Shown here: positions 55,501 to 62,265 of the stretch, piece by piece
Layout: each line of letters starts with the position of its first letter
How positions within the stretch are numbered: the first letter of the stretch is position 1
Origin: Microvelia longipes
Lineage: Eukaryota; Arthropoda; Insecta; Hemiptera; Veliidae
Reading direction: 5' to 3'
Assembly (NCBI GenBank): GCA_018340805.1
Contig: JACMZG010001914.1
Coordinates: forward strand, 46,672,013-46,736,012
Length of the DNA: 64,000 bases
Program-made: the position numbers and the translations under genes
The notes under the pieces: generated by a model
What the model was told of the DNA's origin: nothing
Seen by the model: only the letters and a program-made list of their open reading frames with translations
Databases searched by the model: none

Positions 55501-56799
55501 CTGCTTCTGAAGAATCTCTGCTTGATCAACCTCCCCCCACACCACCGAGAAGGAATAAACCAGATTTAAGAAATAAATCTAATTTACATGTTTATTCGTA
55601 AGTTTATTTTTTTACTTTTAGAATATAAATCGAAAGAATAAGAAAAATTGTGTTTTAATTTGATACTGACAATAATATTTAGATTATTTTGTATAATATA
55701 TGTTTTTACTGCCTTACGTATAAAGATGTCAATATTTCAGCTTACTTTCATTAGGAAAAAATAATAATTATGTAAAAAGCATAAAAAACTATATAAGTGA
55801 ATTTTGACTTTTACATAATATTTGACATATTTTATTATCTACTTCTCCTTTTTATTTATTTATGGAAACAGGATAGACAACATGTTTTTTTTTTGTAGAA
55901 ACTGGTGTTTTTATTTTATGTTAGTGGAATATATTGTGTATTTATATTATTGTTGTAGGTTATAAAATAAATCTAAACCATGTTATTTTTTAACATGGCT
56001 TGAATAAAGTATTTAATTCATTTTTCAAATAAAGAAATGGAATGAACAAAGTTTGCATTTTAATTGTCACTCCCTGCATTTTAATATTTAAATGATATTT
56101 TAATTTTTGTGATTTTGCTAACATTGTTACTTATTTTTTTTTTAATTGAATTTTTTTGTTTGGTTGTTCAGGTTGCGAAATGAATTAAGGAATGTAATGC
56201 CAGTAACCTGTGAAGTAATATCAGAAGCTCGAAGACAACAGTATCGAGAATCAGTATATTCGAACACACCCAAACAAATGTTATATACGACCCCTCAGTC
56301 CGCTTCCTCACCCCAAGAAAACTCTATTTACTATACACCTAAATATTCTCCGAGATTAGAATTTACTCAGAGTCTTCTCGATACCTCATCTGATTCCAGT
56401 TTGTACAAAACATGCGTCGAAAATCAATCAAAAGAAGAAGATTCGAGTACTTTAAGTGATGACGATTGTACGCCTCATGTTTCGAGGTCTAATTCCCGAG
56501 GTAATGAAGTAAAATCGTCTTTAAGGCCCCACGAAATCAAGTCAACTCTTAGGCACACACCTCACGAAGTTAAAACTAGTCTTAGGCATTTACCGCCTGT
56601 TCATGTCGAGAGTGCATACATCCGTCCTTCTAGGCCGAGGAATCCAAGGGATTCACCTCGTTTAGCGACTAGATCACGCTCATTACCCCCACCACCAGCT
56701 TCAGTAGCAGCGAAACGTGCCCCAATAACAACATACTACCTCGGAGATACTCCGTATCATGTTACCACCTCTTACAGAGATGAAGAATCTTATGTATAG
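15693..56799 (+). CDS. ARHGAP20-like: Rho GTPase-activating protein, ARHGAP20-like (12-exon gene model)
   Basis: The predicted protein accelerates GTP hydrolysis by Rho-family GTPases. Joining the twelve exons listed below gives 871 residues without a frame break; every junction has GT-AG ends and matching phase. Order: basic N-terminus; PH domain (about 104-210; 'ERHLFLFTDLLLVAKA', 'FLIGWPTTNLVVTF', C-terminal-helix tryptophans); end of an RA domain (about 238-266); RhoGAP (about 304-487) with arginine finger R345 in GIFRRSA, K381 and R384 in LLKDLLRSLPDPLL, and N454 in NLAVCVGP; then a disordered tail with SH3-ligand motifs and C-terminal ESYV. PH-RA-RhoGAP order and the wording 'GIFRRSAN' rather than GIFRxSG are characteristic of vertebrate ARHGAP20. 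The RA core is missing between exons 5 and 6, so either exons were overlooked or the domain is lost. Exon 1 is the least certain part. Ortholog identity is inferred; paralogs such as TAGAP are less likely because they lack PH and RA. Confidence 0.85.
15783..17823 (+). other. Intron 1, with a three-copy 66-bp tandem repeat
   Basis: AT-rich intron. Three tandem copies of about 66 bp lie at 17455-17660, recognised by 'atcaccagatttttttt', 'aattacgctaacgagtttgt' and 'aaaacacaaattataatg'. No other structure was seen apart from chance short frames at 16553-16946. Confidence 0.6.
17824..17922 (+). CDS. RhoGAP gene, exon 2
   Basis: 33 codons, phase 0 at both ends, acceptor TTTTCTGTTTAG and donor ATG|GTAACA. 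It encodes ALKRGQVESDLERIQDLFPS then DCLKLYDKDAITM, an amphipathic stretch of unassigned function ahead of the PH domain. Codon use is clearly coding compared with the flanks. Confidence 0.7.
18080..18760. repeat. 34-bp tandem repeat in intron 2
   Basis: Roughly 15-20 copies, degenerate at the ends and well conserved at about 18280-18540. The unit contains 'cactctataaacacatta', 'cgtctacaaatatac'; spacing between successive 'ctctataaac' words is 34 bp. The open frame at 18073-18279 is an artefact of it. Confidence 0.8.
19658..19978. mobile_element. hAT-type MITE, family A copy 1, with 8-bp duplication
   Basis: A 321-bp element in intron 2 flanked by GAAATACC at 19650-19657 and 19979-19986. 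Terminal inverted repeats start 'catagagatatatactagag' on the left and 'catagagatatattactaga' on the right (inverted). A related copy in the opposite orientation lies at 38248-38558. The frames at 19693-19938 and 19888-20169 are incidental. Confidence 0.85.
20006..20187. mobile_element. GTCGAC-rich TIR element (182 bp)
   Basis: Exact 25-bp terminal inverted repeats at 20006-20030 and 20163-20187, starting 'tatcgttccgtcgacaaatc'. The interior is made of repeated 'tcgacaaatcat' units in direct and inverted order, so GTCGAC or close variants occur about every 16-20 bp. It lies immediately beside the hAT-type MITE in intron 2. Confidence 0.75.
20542..20700 (+). CDS. RhoGAP gene, exon 3
   Basis: 53 codons, phase 0 at both ends, acceptor TTTGTGTTACAG and donor ACTCAG|GTACGT. 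It encodes a basic, proline-rich stretch ('RGGRLTRALSAKSLRPESPP', 'HVPPPPPHRQ') and then 'FIMEAPVTFTQ', the first strand of the PH domain. The basic-serine block corresponds in position to the linker before the PH domain in ARHGAP20. The minus-strand frame here is a shadow. Confidence 0.85.
20925..22175. repeat. 86-bp tandem array in intron 3
   Basis: About 14 copies of an 86-bp unit ('aaatcagcactctattaact', 'acagttgattaaatggtaat', 'caacactttagcaactacat', 'ttgatcagatgct'). Spacing of 'gcactc' words is exactly 86 bp in the central copies. The first part (20925-21060) is a shorter, different period. Each unit has an internal inverted 'tgatttnaaatca' motif. Confidence 0.9.
22176..24045. other. 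Intron 3 AT-rich DNA with a weak repeat at 23085-23255
   Basis: Mostly featureless. From about 23085 to 23255 there are seven or eight degenerate copies of a 20-25-bp word such as 'cttacgaaactctgc' and 'gaactaagtcctca', richer in C and G than the surroundings. No gene was seen. Confidence 0.5.
24050..24500. repeat. 38-bp tandem array in intron 3
   Basis: About 12 copies of a 38-bp unit ('ttatttaaacgtataaaata', 'tctagaaaagtgtgtatt'). Successive copies start 38 bp apart, with a few short indels. High identity suggests recent expansion. Confidence 0.9.
24501..26070. other. Intron 3 DNA, no gene seen
   Basis: AT-rich with a slightly GC-richer block at 25190-25615 that begins 'agagggaggac' and ends 'tcctccctct', a short inverted pair that may mark a degraded element. 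Two palindromic TGACGTCA octamers occur at 25387-25394 and 25536-25543. Confidence 0.4.
26125..26170 (-). ncRNA. Hammerhead-ribozyme-like motif (locus 3, left arm)
   Basis: Minus strand: AGC, CTGATGA (complement 26158-26164), T, GCCCA-loop-TGGGT, GAAA (complement 26137-26140), TAGCCA, TA, GCT. Stem II pairs over 5 bp and stem I over 3 bp (AGC/GCT). One base of the stem III palindrome differs from the right-arm copy, so this arm would be weaker. Confidence 0.35.
26338..26384 (+). ncRNA. Hammerhead-ribozyme-like motif (locus 3, right arm)
   Basis: Plus strand: AGC (26340-26342), CTGATGA (26343-26349), T, GCCCA-loop-TGGGT, GAAA (26367-26370), TGGCCA (perfect palindrome, 26371-26376), TA, GCT. 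The predicted cleavage site follows TA at 26378. Stem I pairs as AGC/GCT. The stem III palindrome would favour dimeric folding, as in Penelope-like and retrozyme hammerheads. The extra U after CTGATGA and the short stem I are weaknesses. Confidence 0.45.
26790..27005. mobile_element. Degenerate foldback element related to the 7.8-kb palindrome (locus 2)
   Basis: The left part ('tttttaatagcaaagtgctt', 'tcaacctaaaaagaggccat', 'catcagt') is a diverged copy of the 7.78-kb arm. The central region 'atctgatcttacagatcaga' matches the centre of that palindrome in style. The right arm has lost most of its complementarity. Minus-strand 26818-26861 retains CTGATGA, a paired stem II, GAAA and a 4-of-5 stem I. 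One stem II change (A-U to G-U) keeps pairing. Confidence 0.6.
28190..28407 (+). CDS. RhoGAP gene, exon 4 (PH domain core)
   Basis: 218 bp, phase 0 in and phase 2 out, acceptor TTTTTCCCAG and donor TTCAG|GTGAGT. It encodes the PH strands 'GMQIQERHLFLFTDLLLVAK', 'FKLKETVRVSEIWT' and 'FLIGWPTTNLVVTF'. These match vertebrate ARHGAP20 motif for motif (RHLFLFxD, VAK, W at the end of the fourth strand, GWPT). It is the strongest domain evidence apart from the GAP exons. Confidence 0.92.
28408..31185. other. Start of intron 4, no feature seen
   Basis: AT-rich intron sequence. No exon, RNA gene or repeat family was recognised in this stretch. Confidence 0.5.
31190..31620. repeat. 40-bp tandem array in intron 4
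   Basis: About ten copies; the central ones are exactly 40 bp apart ('cctcttcattgatttaaaga', 'gctggactattaaagtttta'). Outer copies are degenerate. Confidence 0.85.
32335..33050 (+). repeat. Dispersed 5S-linked element, near-complete copy 4
   Basis: Order on plus: 'gcgaaaaaattcgaaaccgg', a (TG)n tract, 'ttatcatcctagctcctact', 'agttgaaactttgtac', 'cacaataatgactga', 'gagatttagcacgcatgtag', 'tgttggatcataaaaatt', a 5S rRNA-like stretch at about 32806-32850 ('aagcaacattgagcgtggtc', 'agtgttgtatgggtga'), two 'gagcgaagcg'/'gagctaagcg' words, and the end signature 'aagttccgaggtacccc'. It gives the best template for the family in this window. The minus frame at 32805-33002 is a shadow. Confidence 0.75.
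33690..33870 (+). repeat. 5S rRNA-like fragment, copy 5
   Basis: 'aagcagcatcgagcaagttc' then 'agtacctggatgg' (about 33819-33853) matches the 3' half of 5S rRNA (AAGCAGC, GTTCAGTACCTGGATGG). The preceding 'ccccccgtaccaatgggtac' resembles the end signature of the dispersed element. Only the 3' half is present, without the A box, so it is not a functional 5S gene. Confidence 0.6.
34875..34969 (+). CDS. Possible alternative first exon of the RhoGAP gene
   Basis: ATG at 34875 opens 31 codons plus two bases, ending CATT|GTGAGT, a strong donor. The peptide is basic (MVLLKYSLSMDHRPSKVKSA then IPTKSKKLFRS). The exit phase is 2, exactly the phase needed to join exon 5 at 48925. The preceding 200 bp are unusually GC-rich for this intron (block 34660-34810), as expected near a promoter. 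An isoform starting here would lack the N-terminal part of the PH domain. Evidence is limited to phase, donor and context. Confidence 0.35.
35541..35655. mobile_element. 115-bp foldback MITE
   Basis: Ends 'aggccggtattcaaagacgt' and 'acgtctttgaatacgggcct' are inverted matches. The interior is a near-palindrome of 'cctaacattttcctaac' words meeting at 'tccttaagga'. There is no coding capacity. The 'GTATTCAAAGACG' terminus is reminiscent of short MITEs common in animal genomes; the superfamily is not assigned. Confidence 0.7.
35656..37235. other. Intron 4 DNA, no gene seen
   Basis: AT-rich with a weak run of 'catgtctgttcattgtccat'-type words at 36775-36845. The frame at 36715-36909 is unsupported. 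Confidence 0.45.
37236..37547. repeat. Duplicated unit with two (AT)n microsatellites
   Basis: Two long AT tracts (about 37290-37371 and 37485-37545) are each preceded by the same unique sequence ('agcggatt', 'atcagaga', 'ttataaggttgtttggatgt', 'aaaagt'). A segment of roughly 130-150 bp ending in a microsatellite has therefore been duplicated in tandem. Confidence 0.75.
38248..38558. mobile_element. hAT-type MITE, family A copy 2 (degraded, reverse orientation)
   Basis: Inverted relative to 19658-19978. It shares 'atgaaacatcgaaaaagtaa', 'caatgaggttacacagagcc' (reverse match in the first copy) and the terminal motif 'catagagatatta' / 'ctagaggagcccc'. No 8-bp duplication is visible and the right terminus is mutated, so it is older than copy 1. 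Confidence 0.75.
38912..38953. repeat. Near-perfect hairpin
   Basis: 'aataatatacacataaca' and 'ttatgtgtatattatt' form arms of about 16-18 bp around a few-base loop. Function unknown. Confidence 0.6.
39366..40148. repeat. 61-bp tandem array in intron 4
   Basis: About 13 copies of a 61-bp unit ('tcaaatttattatctcatgc', 'atatctgccctgttatagtt', 'gcttatactttgcattacag'). Word spacing is exactly 61 bp in most copies. Because 61 is not a multiple of 3, all three forward frames stay open in overlapping stretches (39359-40172), producing spurious repeated peptides. Confidence 0.92.
40149..44750. other. Intron 4 DNA, no gene seen
   Basis: Featureless AT-rich sequence. The 76-codon frame at 42031-42261 has no recognisable domain. 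No exon of the RhoGAP gene was found here. Confidence 0.45.
44756..45038. mobile_element. GC-rich perfect-arm palindrome (arms about 133 bp)
   Basis: Arms 44756-44888 and 44907-45038 are reverse complements with only a few differences, around an 18-bp spacer. Their base composition is far more GC-rich than the intron around them, pointing to insertion from another source. The ends read 'ccaagagcccaggggtgttt'. It shares no visible sequence with the 7.8-kb palindrome. The two opposing frames over it (44700-44922) are artefacts. Confidence 0.8.
45039..48924. other. End of intron 4: microsatellite, hairpin, no gene
   Basis: Contains an (AT)n tract at about 46484-46555 and a strong hairpin at 48439-48472 (arms 'ccaaggagaatagaca' / 'tgtctattctccttgg'). 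A short GC-richer block 'gggcgtcgccccgtgcc' lies near 45623. No exon was recognised. Confidence 0.5.
48925..49051 (+). CDS. RhoGAP gene, exon 5 (end of PH, start of RA)
   Basis: 127 bp, phase 2 in and phase 0 out, acceptor TGTTAACAG and donor GAATAT|GTAAGT. It encodes 'STQAARDLWWNKLAEVVNVE' (the PH C-terminal helix with conserved tryptophans), then 'STNIQVTYVDSTNSIEY', which aligns by eye with the first strand and turn of the RA domain in ARHGAP20. Confidence 0.88.
49677..49880. repeat. Perfect 30-bp hairpin followed by about 32-bp palindromic tandem repeat
   Basis: 49677-49706 is a perfect palindrome (half-site 'catgtctctttctat'). Directly after it come about six copies of a roughly 32-bp unit, 'agtaggaaacctcctacttt' then 'cctacttttt', each with its own inverted halves (AGTAGGA/TCCTACT). 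It lies in the intron where RA-domain exons are missing. Confidence 0.75.
50752..50855 (+). CDS. RhoGAP gene, exon 6 (end of RA domain)
   Basis: Donor TTAAG|GTAAAC, phase 2 out, joining exon 7 to give FILRNNYKEN. It encodes GKKMFYETLSAEEGFDLDHC then NNVHDPLAKCHFILR; the 'F.L..C......KCHFIL' pattern corresponds to the end of the RA domain in ARHGAP20. The 5' boundary is weak: an in-frame TGA at 50746-50748 forces an acceptor at 50749-50751 (GAG|GGT) or nearby, without a good pyrimidine tract. Confidence 0.65.
51603..51786 (+). CDS. RhoGAP gene, exon 7
   Basis: 184 bp, phase 2 in and phase 0 out, acceptor CTCTTATAG and donor TTAATA|GTAAGT. It encodes a basic linker ('EKKNGKKASGRMKFGQVFRK') and then 'CLFGLPLSKLCHGDKLPSPL', the opening of the RhoGAP domain (LFG.PL..LC....LP.P). 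Confidence 0.9.
52169..52440 (+). CDS. RhoGAP gene, exon 8 (arginine finger)
   Basis: 272 bp, phase 0 in and phase 2 out, acceptor TTGCTTTACAG and donor AAGGG|GTAATT. It holds the catalytic loop 'GPFTQGIFRRSANARL' with arginine finger R345 and the 'LLKDLLRSLPDPLLSS' motif (K381, R384). The alanine after RRS instead of glycine is typical of the ARHGAP20 group. Confidence 0.95.
52790..52803. repeat. 14-base poly-C run
   Basis: An uninterrupted run of about 14 C within otherwise AT-rich intron 8. Unusual by composition; its exact length may be unreliable in the assembly. Confidence 0.8.
53291..53565 (+). CDS. RhoGAP gene, exon 9 (end of GAP domain)
   Basis: 275 bp, phase 2 in and phase 1 out, acceptor TCTTTTGCAG and donor GATT|GTAAGT. 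It encodes 'LPKVNQWLLCQFIAVLGNVA', the conserved 'MSAANLAVCVGPSLLW' with N454 (the asparagine that contacts the GTPase in RhoGAPs), and the last helix 'LVETLIHHAPAIM'. The tail begins after it. Confidence 0.95.
53654..54081. mobile_element. TA-flanked TIR element in intron 9
   Basis: Inverted ends of about 60 bp. From outside in, left: 'tgcttttttatttttc', 'cacaggatgggacggaat', 'aaaaacttcaccaactac'. The right end mirrors this. TA dinucleotides flank both ends (53652-53653 and 54082-54083), which fits Tc1/mariner-type insertion. It is about 430 bp with no transposase frame, so a MITE or a deleted copy. Confidence 0.8.
54323..54510 (+). CDS. RhoGAP gene, exon 10
   Basis: 188 bp, phase 1 in and phase 0 out, acceptor TTTTGTTTAG and donor GCTAAG|GTACTT. 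It encodes an acidic, serine-rich part of the tail ('KRDDSSIESLECSPPPRKDK', 'TPDEEESGSTSSSGY') with many potential phosphorylation sites. Confidence 0.88.
55326..55597 (+). CDS. RhoGAP gene, exon 11 (proline-rich)
   Basis: 272 bp, phase 0 in and phase 2 out, acceptor TTATAAACAG and donor TATTC|GTAAGT. It encodes 'SEYVRVYGGWEERMNPNFQR' and then a proline-rich block with 'LLDQPPPTPPRRNKP'; PPTPPR fits a class II SH3 ligand (PxxPxR). The minus-strand frame over it is a shadow. Confidence 0.9.
56172..56799 (+). CDS. RhoGAP gene, terminal exon 12
   Basis: Acceptor TTGGTTGTTCAG, phase 2 in, TAG stop at 56797-56799. It encodes residues 663-871: tyrosine/serine-rich sequence, then three linked repeats of 'E(V/I)K(S/T)(S/T)LR..P' (residues 775-804), a basic-proline stretch ('RSRSLPPPPASVAAKR') and C-terminal DEESYV. 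The final four residues E-S-Y-V match the class I PDZ-binding pattern (S/T-x-hydrophobic). Confidence 0.93.
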
Positions 56800-56800
56800 C

Positions 56801-57010
56801 AATAAACTTTAATCTCATATTTTTAGGTGCTCATATTGTTATGTTCTTTCATTCATAATCATATTCTTTAAATCAAATTCAAAGGGATTAATTTAAAAAT
56901 ATGTTGTCAATTTAATAAACTTTTTATTTGTTTACTTAGAAGACTTTATACGTTGTACAATAATGGTGGTAATTTTCATTCAAAGCAATAAAAAATCTGA
57001 TGAATTTATT
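56801..57010 (+). terminator. Poly(A) signals of the RhoGAP gene
   Basis: AATAAA occurs at 56801-56806, two bases after the stop, and again at about 56914 and 56986. The first is too close to the stop for a normal 3' UTR, so the later ones are the more likely cleavage signals. No U/GU-rich element could be separated from the T-rich background. Confidence 0.5.
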
Positions 57011-60000
57011 TTGTTACCGGTAACTATTTATTGTATGACATTGTCTTCTTTGTGAGATAAATCAGTATTAATATTTATTGTATTATCGATCAAAATATTA
57101 CATTTAATTATTTTACCATTTGATACTATTCCCACCGATTTTTTAATATTCTTTTGACAAGAATTAATTCAAATATTGACTTCCATTTTTTTACTTTCTG
57201 TATTTAAAATTATATATTTAGTGCAATTAAGTATAGTATATTATAACTGTAAAATAAAAATGTATTATATTTTTTTGGAAATATATTTTTGTTTATATTT
57301 GTGTTTAAGGACTTTAATATTTTTCAATTTTTTGGGAAATATTAATTTACTGAGAGATATATTATAATAAATTTGACTGATGTATTTTTATATATTATTA
57401 ATAAGTGTTTGTACCAATTTTTTTTATTAATGGTTTTTATTAGGCGATTAATTTAAGACTTATTAAAAAAATGTGCCTTGTATTGACAATGCTTTATTTT
57501 TTGTTTAAAAAACTTAATTTGCTGAATTTAAAGACTTAGTGGAGAGATTTTGTCATCTTTTATTTTGTAGGTTATATTTTACGAAATTGTTTTCTTCTAT
57601 CCTCTAAATTATGATAATATTAACCTTTCTAGTGTCTTGGCTTAGCTGAAAGTAGTAAAAGTTGACCATGAGATAACAACACTTGATTTTTTTAAACAAG
57701 TCTGATACATTTGAACACAAGCCAATCTCCAAACGTTAAATTGACTCTCCACTTTATTTTATTCAGTAATTTTAACGCAATACAAAAATCAAAGCATAAT
57801 ATGTAATAAAAATTTAAAATGAGCTTTACTATATTATTGTTTATTATTAGCTAATAACTCTAGTTCAAAGATTTATCACATTATTATTTGGATAGTATGC
57901 CATATTCTTTTCTAGATTTTTGTTTATGTTGTAAATAAATTTAATTTTAAGTCCGTTTTTGTAAATAACTATTAGTTTTTTAAGGCTATTTATGTGCATT
58001 TATTTCGTTTTCTCTCTTCATTTCTATTTTAAAACTATTACATAGGTGCATATAACAAAATCAAGACTACATTATATTTTAAAAATATTATAATATTTAT
58101 AAAAATTTTTTAAAATATTAAAATATTATTGTTTTTTTTTTTTCAATTAAGTTCTATTTGAATATTCTTTCTCATCGTGAGGTTTTGGGTGAGATAAGCT
58201 CTGGTTTGCCAATCCTGACCTATCTGAAAATAAGTGATTCCTATTGCTCTGAAATCTTGTCCTATTTTATCAAAAAGTTATTATGGTACTTAAAATTATA
58301 TACATACTTCAGTCCAAAAACCTAAGCTTTCGAATAGGGAACCAAGTCTTTGTCAGAGGCTATAATAGAACAGAAATACTGAAACCTCATTTACAAACGA
58401 TTTAGATAAAACATGGAATTATTCGCAATATCTGTAAAAATAATAACAATTAATTTACATTTTTTAATAACCTATCATTTAATGAAATAATCTGACTCCC
58501 ACCATGACACCGATCTTATAAGCCATTTTTAAAAAGAAATTCTCTAATAAAAATGAAACTCATGAAAGAATCTCCACATTAAATATAATTAAGTCTTGAT
58601 TTTTTGTTATGTGTGTATTTGGGTTAAAAGAAATCGATTGATCACATTGTTAACAAAAGCGACTTTCTTTAAGGTCACCTCTGTTTTTCAGTACAAAATA
58701 AAATAAATATATTCAGCGGTGCTTCCTTCTTGGTTTCTAAAATTTCTAACTAGGTGATTATTCTGATTTTTTATGTTTTGCTTTTTGAAAAAAAAATTAA
58801 CAAAAATTCGTTCGGGGTATTGGTTCTATTTTGGGTTTATTAAAAAATATAACTTAGTCAAATTTTAAGAATTTAATCTTAATATTTGATTATAATTTTT
58901 TCTAGGTGTTTGTGAAATGATTTTTTATTAGTTTTCTGTATTTAATGACCATTATCTAATAAATTTCTGATATTCTTGTGTTTATCAAACAATAATGTTC
59001 ATTGATTTTGAGCATTGGTAAATTTATTTTATCAAACCTAAAAAGAAATATCTTCTAATTTGTTTGTTAATTATTTCGCAGCTGTTTCTGGTTGGATCCT
59101 TAAAACAAGACAATAGAATATAAGAAAAGAGTAAAAAACTTTGATTTTAAAGTTTGGTTTCTTTCATACATTAGTTTTCCATTGGCCAAGGCATCCCCTA
59201 TTCCTATTAGTTTCAACAGCTAAATCTCCATGCTTTACTTTTGAAAAAAGATCAAATATAATCATTGCTATTGATCTTTTATCCTACTCAGCCTTTTTAA
59301 AAATTTTTACTCTATCCAGTTGTTTCACAAACTTCTAAAATTTAGGATTTATATAAAGTTTCTTCCTTCTTCTATAAAACTGTGATCAAAGGATTTATAT
59401 TTTTTACATAAAAATACTATTCATAAATATATCTATATATATATATATTTTTTAGTTAAAACCATTTAGAAAATTAATTGTTATTCTAATATGTCAAAAA
59501 ACAAAAAGTTGAGAGAATTTACTAAAAAAGCAAATTCAAATTAGATTTAATATAAACTTTGTAAGATTTAAATGTTGACTTATTTTTAAGTGTAAATATA
59601 TGACGATAAAGATGAATTTATTGTGTATATAAAATTGTTTACTATTAATGGTTATATAAATAATATAATTTTCCATTATAATATTTAATTGGCATTTTTT
59701 ATCTTTGAGTAACCTTAATTTAGTCAAACCTGAGGTGAGATTGTGCTATATCAGAGATCACCAAAGTATTGACCTGCAACCAGTGACTGGTCACGAGAAA
59801 AAGGAACCTTTATGCTCCTCTTCAATTTTTCCTGCTGAGTGATGGAATTTATTTTTTTTTTTGCAACCAGATCATTGTTGAGGGTTTAACATACATGTAA
59901 ATCAAGGGCACTCACTAGCCGGAAACCTCCTCCCCACCATCTTTAAGAAAAGCTTTACTGGCTTAAATGTTTCCTTTTTCCCTAATAATTAGCCCTTCAT

Positions 60001-61260
60001 ACTTCAGTGAAGAAGCCTCACTTTGCTGCTTATTCCAGCATCATGATCAATTATGATCATTATTGAAAGCAGAACTACTAATATTCCAAACTCAAACTTA
60101 AAAATTCCTTTATTGTCACAAATAAATCAAATAAAAATATACAATCAATGAATATACATATGATAAAATTAGAAATTTTTACAATTAAATAATTTTTTAC
60201 AATTCGAATACTGTTGTAATAGGTTTGAAAGACAATCCCACAAGTAATAACTGTGTGGGGGGATCACTAAAGAATAAATATCGGGAGGAAACAGTAACAA
60301 TTAATAAAATGAAAAATAAAAAATACAGTAGGTTAAAATATTAAAATTAAAAAGAAATACAAAAAAGTTCTTCTTTTAAAATAATATAACAAAACATAAA
60401 AAAATAATATAATAATAATTATATTATATTATATTACAAGTAATATTACTTGTACTCAGCTACTTAGGTCAATTCCAAGGCTTTTGTTATTACTATTAAG
60501 GGTGGTAGGGAAGAACACTTGTAAAACTGACTACCCTCCATTTTTTTTGTACAATTTATATGTTAATTTGTTTTATCGGTTGTACAAAATAATAGTGTTC
60601 AATTATTTATTTTCAATTTGAATAAATCACATGTGATCTCCCTATTTAAACAAAAAAGGAATCAAACTACAATATACCCTTTACCAAATTTTTGTTTTTA
60701 TTTTATAAATATGTACCTTGATAAATATTTATATAGTTAAAAGGTTGCTAAACTGATGATTTATTCTTTGAACCAATACCACCTCTAATTGTTCAGAAAT
60801 GTTGACACACAGGCAGTTTGTCAAACCTGCCTTGGAAATGCAAGAAAAAATACTGTATTGATTTTGTTTTCTTTAATGGCTTTAGGATTCTGCTGTGACA
60901 TTGTTCTTTGCTTTAAGTTTAATCCAAATTAAGGTGGTGTCCCGGCAATGTAGCGCCTCATATATAATTAGCAAAATATAATTAATATCATATCATGGAT
61001 AGTAAAATACCTTTATCTACTCCTTGTATTGCAAGTTCTACATACAGTCTTGTTATCTCACACTGTAAATGTACTTTTACTCCCTAGGGAGGAAAAGTAA
61101 AAGTGTTGCCAACTTGACAGAATTTTTCTAGTAACATTTTTAGGATTTTTTTCGGTGTTATGTGACATGGTAAGAATAAACTAAACTAACTCAATAACAA
61201 TTAAGGAGCTGAAGAATATATTAATAGTTGTTAGTATTGGTTCTCTAGTCGTAGATAAAA
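57011..61260. other. AT-rich DNA downstream of the gene, no gene seen
   Basis: No coding region, RNA gene or clear repeat was recognised. Open frames at 57176-57367, 59141-59338 and 59536-59727 (minus) are short and without domains. Slightly GC-richer patches near 59.76-60.06 kb and 60.9 kb show no recognisable feature. Confidence 0.5.
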
Positions 61261-61267
61261 TTTAATA

Positions 61268-61513
61268 TGCAACAAGGGATGAAAGTTTTCAGCTCTCGTA
61301 TTATCTCCCTCGTCAAGCCTCGGGAGCCAAAATGTTAGTTAACTCCCTCGTCAAGCTTCGGGAGTCAAAATGTTAGTTAACTTCCTCGGAAGCTAACTAG
61401 TTTATCTCCCTCGGCCTACCGGCCTCGTGAGCTAATGAAGTTTCCTCCTTCGGCGCTGCCTTAGGACGAAACTTTAACTTGAGCTGTAACACTTACTTTC
61501 ATCCCTTGTTGCA
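61268..61513. mobile_element. 246-bp MITE with TA flanks
   Basis: Terminal inverted repeats 'tgcaacaagggatgaaagt' at both ends, TA on each side (61266-61267 and 61514-61515). The interior is GC-rich with repeated 'ctccctcgtcaagc(c/t)tcgggag' words, each itself an inverted repeat. No coding capacity. TA target use suggests a Tc1/mariner-type relative. Confidence 0.8.
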
Positions 61514-61624
61514 TAAATAACTATTACTCTGGATTTCATAATTAATGAACAAATCCAACATTCTACCCCATAATGTCATCAGTGCGAGACAAACATTAAA
61601 TACATAAAGAAACAATAAATAAAA

Positions 61625-62265
61625 CATATAGAAAAAGTGGGTTCAGAGTACCTCAGAACTTTTCCTCATCAAATCAGATTCGTTTAGTTCCCAGTGGTCA
61701 CCAATCTAGACCCTGACCACGCTCGATGCTGCTTAACTTTTATGATCCAACCAAAATAATGAATATACTTGTTGTACTGAAATGGAACTTAGTGCATTTA
61801 TTTTCTATGTAAAGGTATAAACTTGTGTCAAATTTCAACTCGATTAGATTATTTTCTCAAGTGATTCGATTTTAATTAAACTAATACTGATAATGAGATG
61901 AAACTTAAGATATATGTCAGTCTTATACATGGCTACATGCGTGCTAAATCTCAATCCAATCGCATTATTTTTTCGCGTTTCATGAATTTTCAAAATTTTT
62001 GCTCAGTCATTATTACGGGTTAATGACGACACAAAAATAGTATTTTCTGGATAGCTCAACTACACCTATAGTCTAATTTTTGTACAAAGTTTCATCTCTC
62101 TTGCATAAATACACTGGGAGCTACGATGATAACAGAAACACACACAAACAGACAACTTTTGATAACCATCTAGGAGGGAGGCCTTAAAAACACCTGAAAA
62201 AGGACAATTTCGGTGACATACCGGTTTCGGAATTTTCGCAAACACAACATAGACATAAATTTATG
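61625..62265 (-). repeat. Dispersed 5S-linked element, near-complete copy 6
   Basis: Minus-strand order: 'gcgaaaattccgaaaccggt', TG-rich tract, 'ttatcatcgtagctcccagt', 'acccgtaataatgactgagc', 'agatttagcacgcatgtagc', 'ttggttggatcataaaagtt', 5S-like 'aagcagcatcgagcgtggtc' and 'attggtgaccactgggaa' (about 61690-61735), and the end signature 'aaaagttctgaggtactc'. It is arranged head-to-head with the next copy. Confidence 0.75.

Noticed and set aside
55335..55529. Minus-strand frame of 64 codons
   Set aside because: It is the shadow of RhoGAP exon 11.
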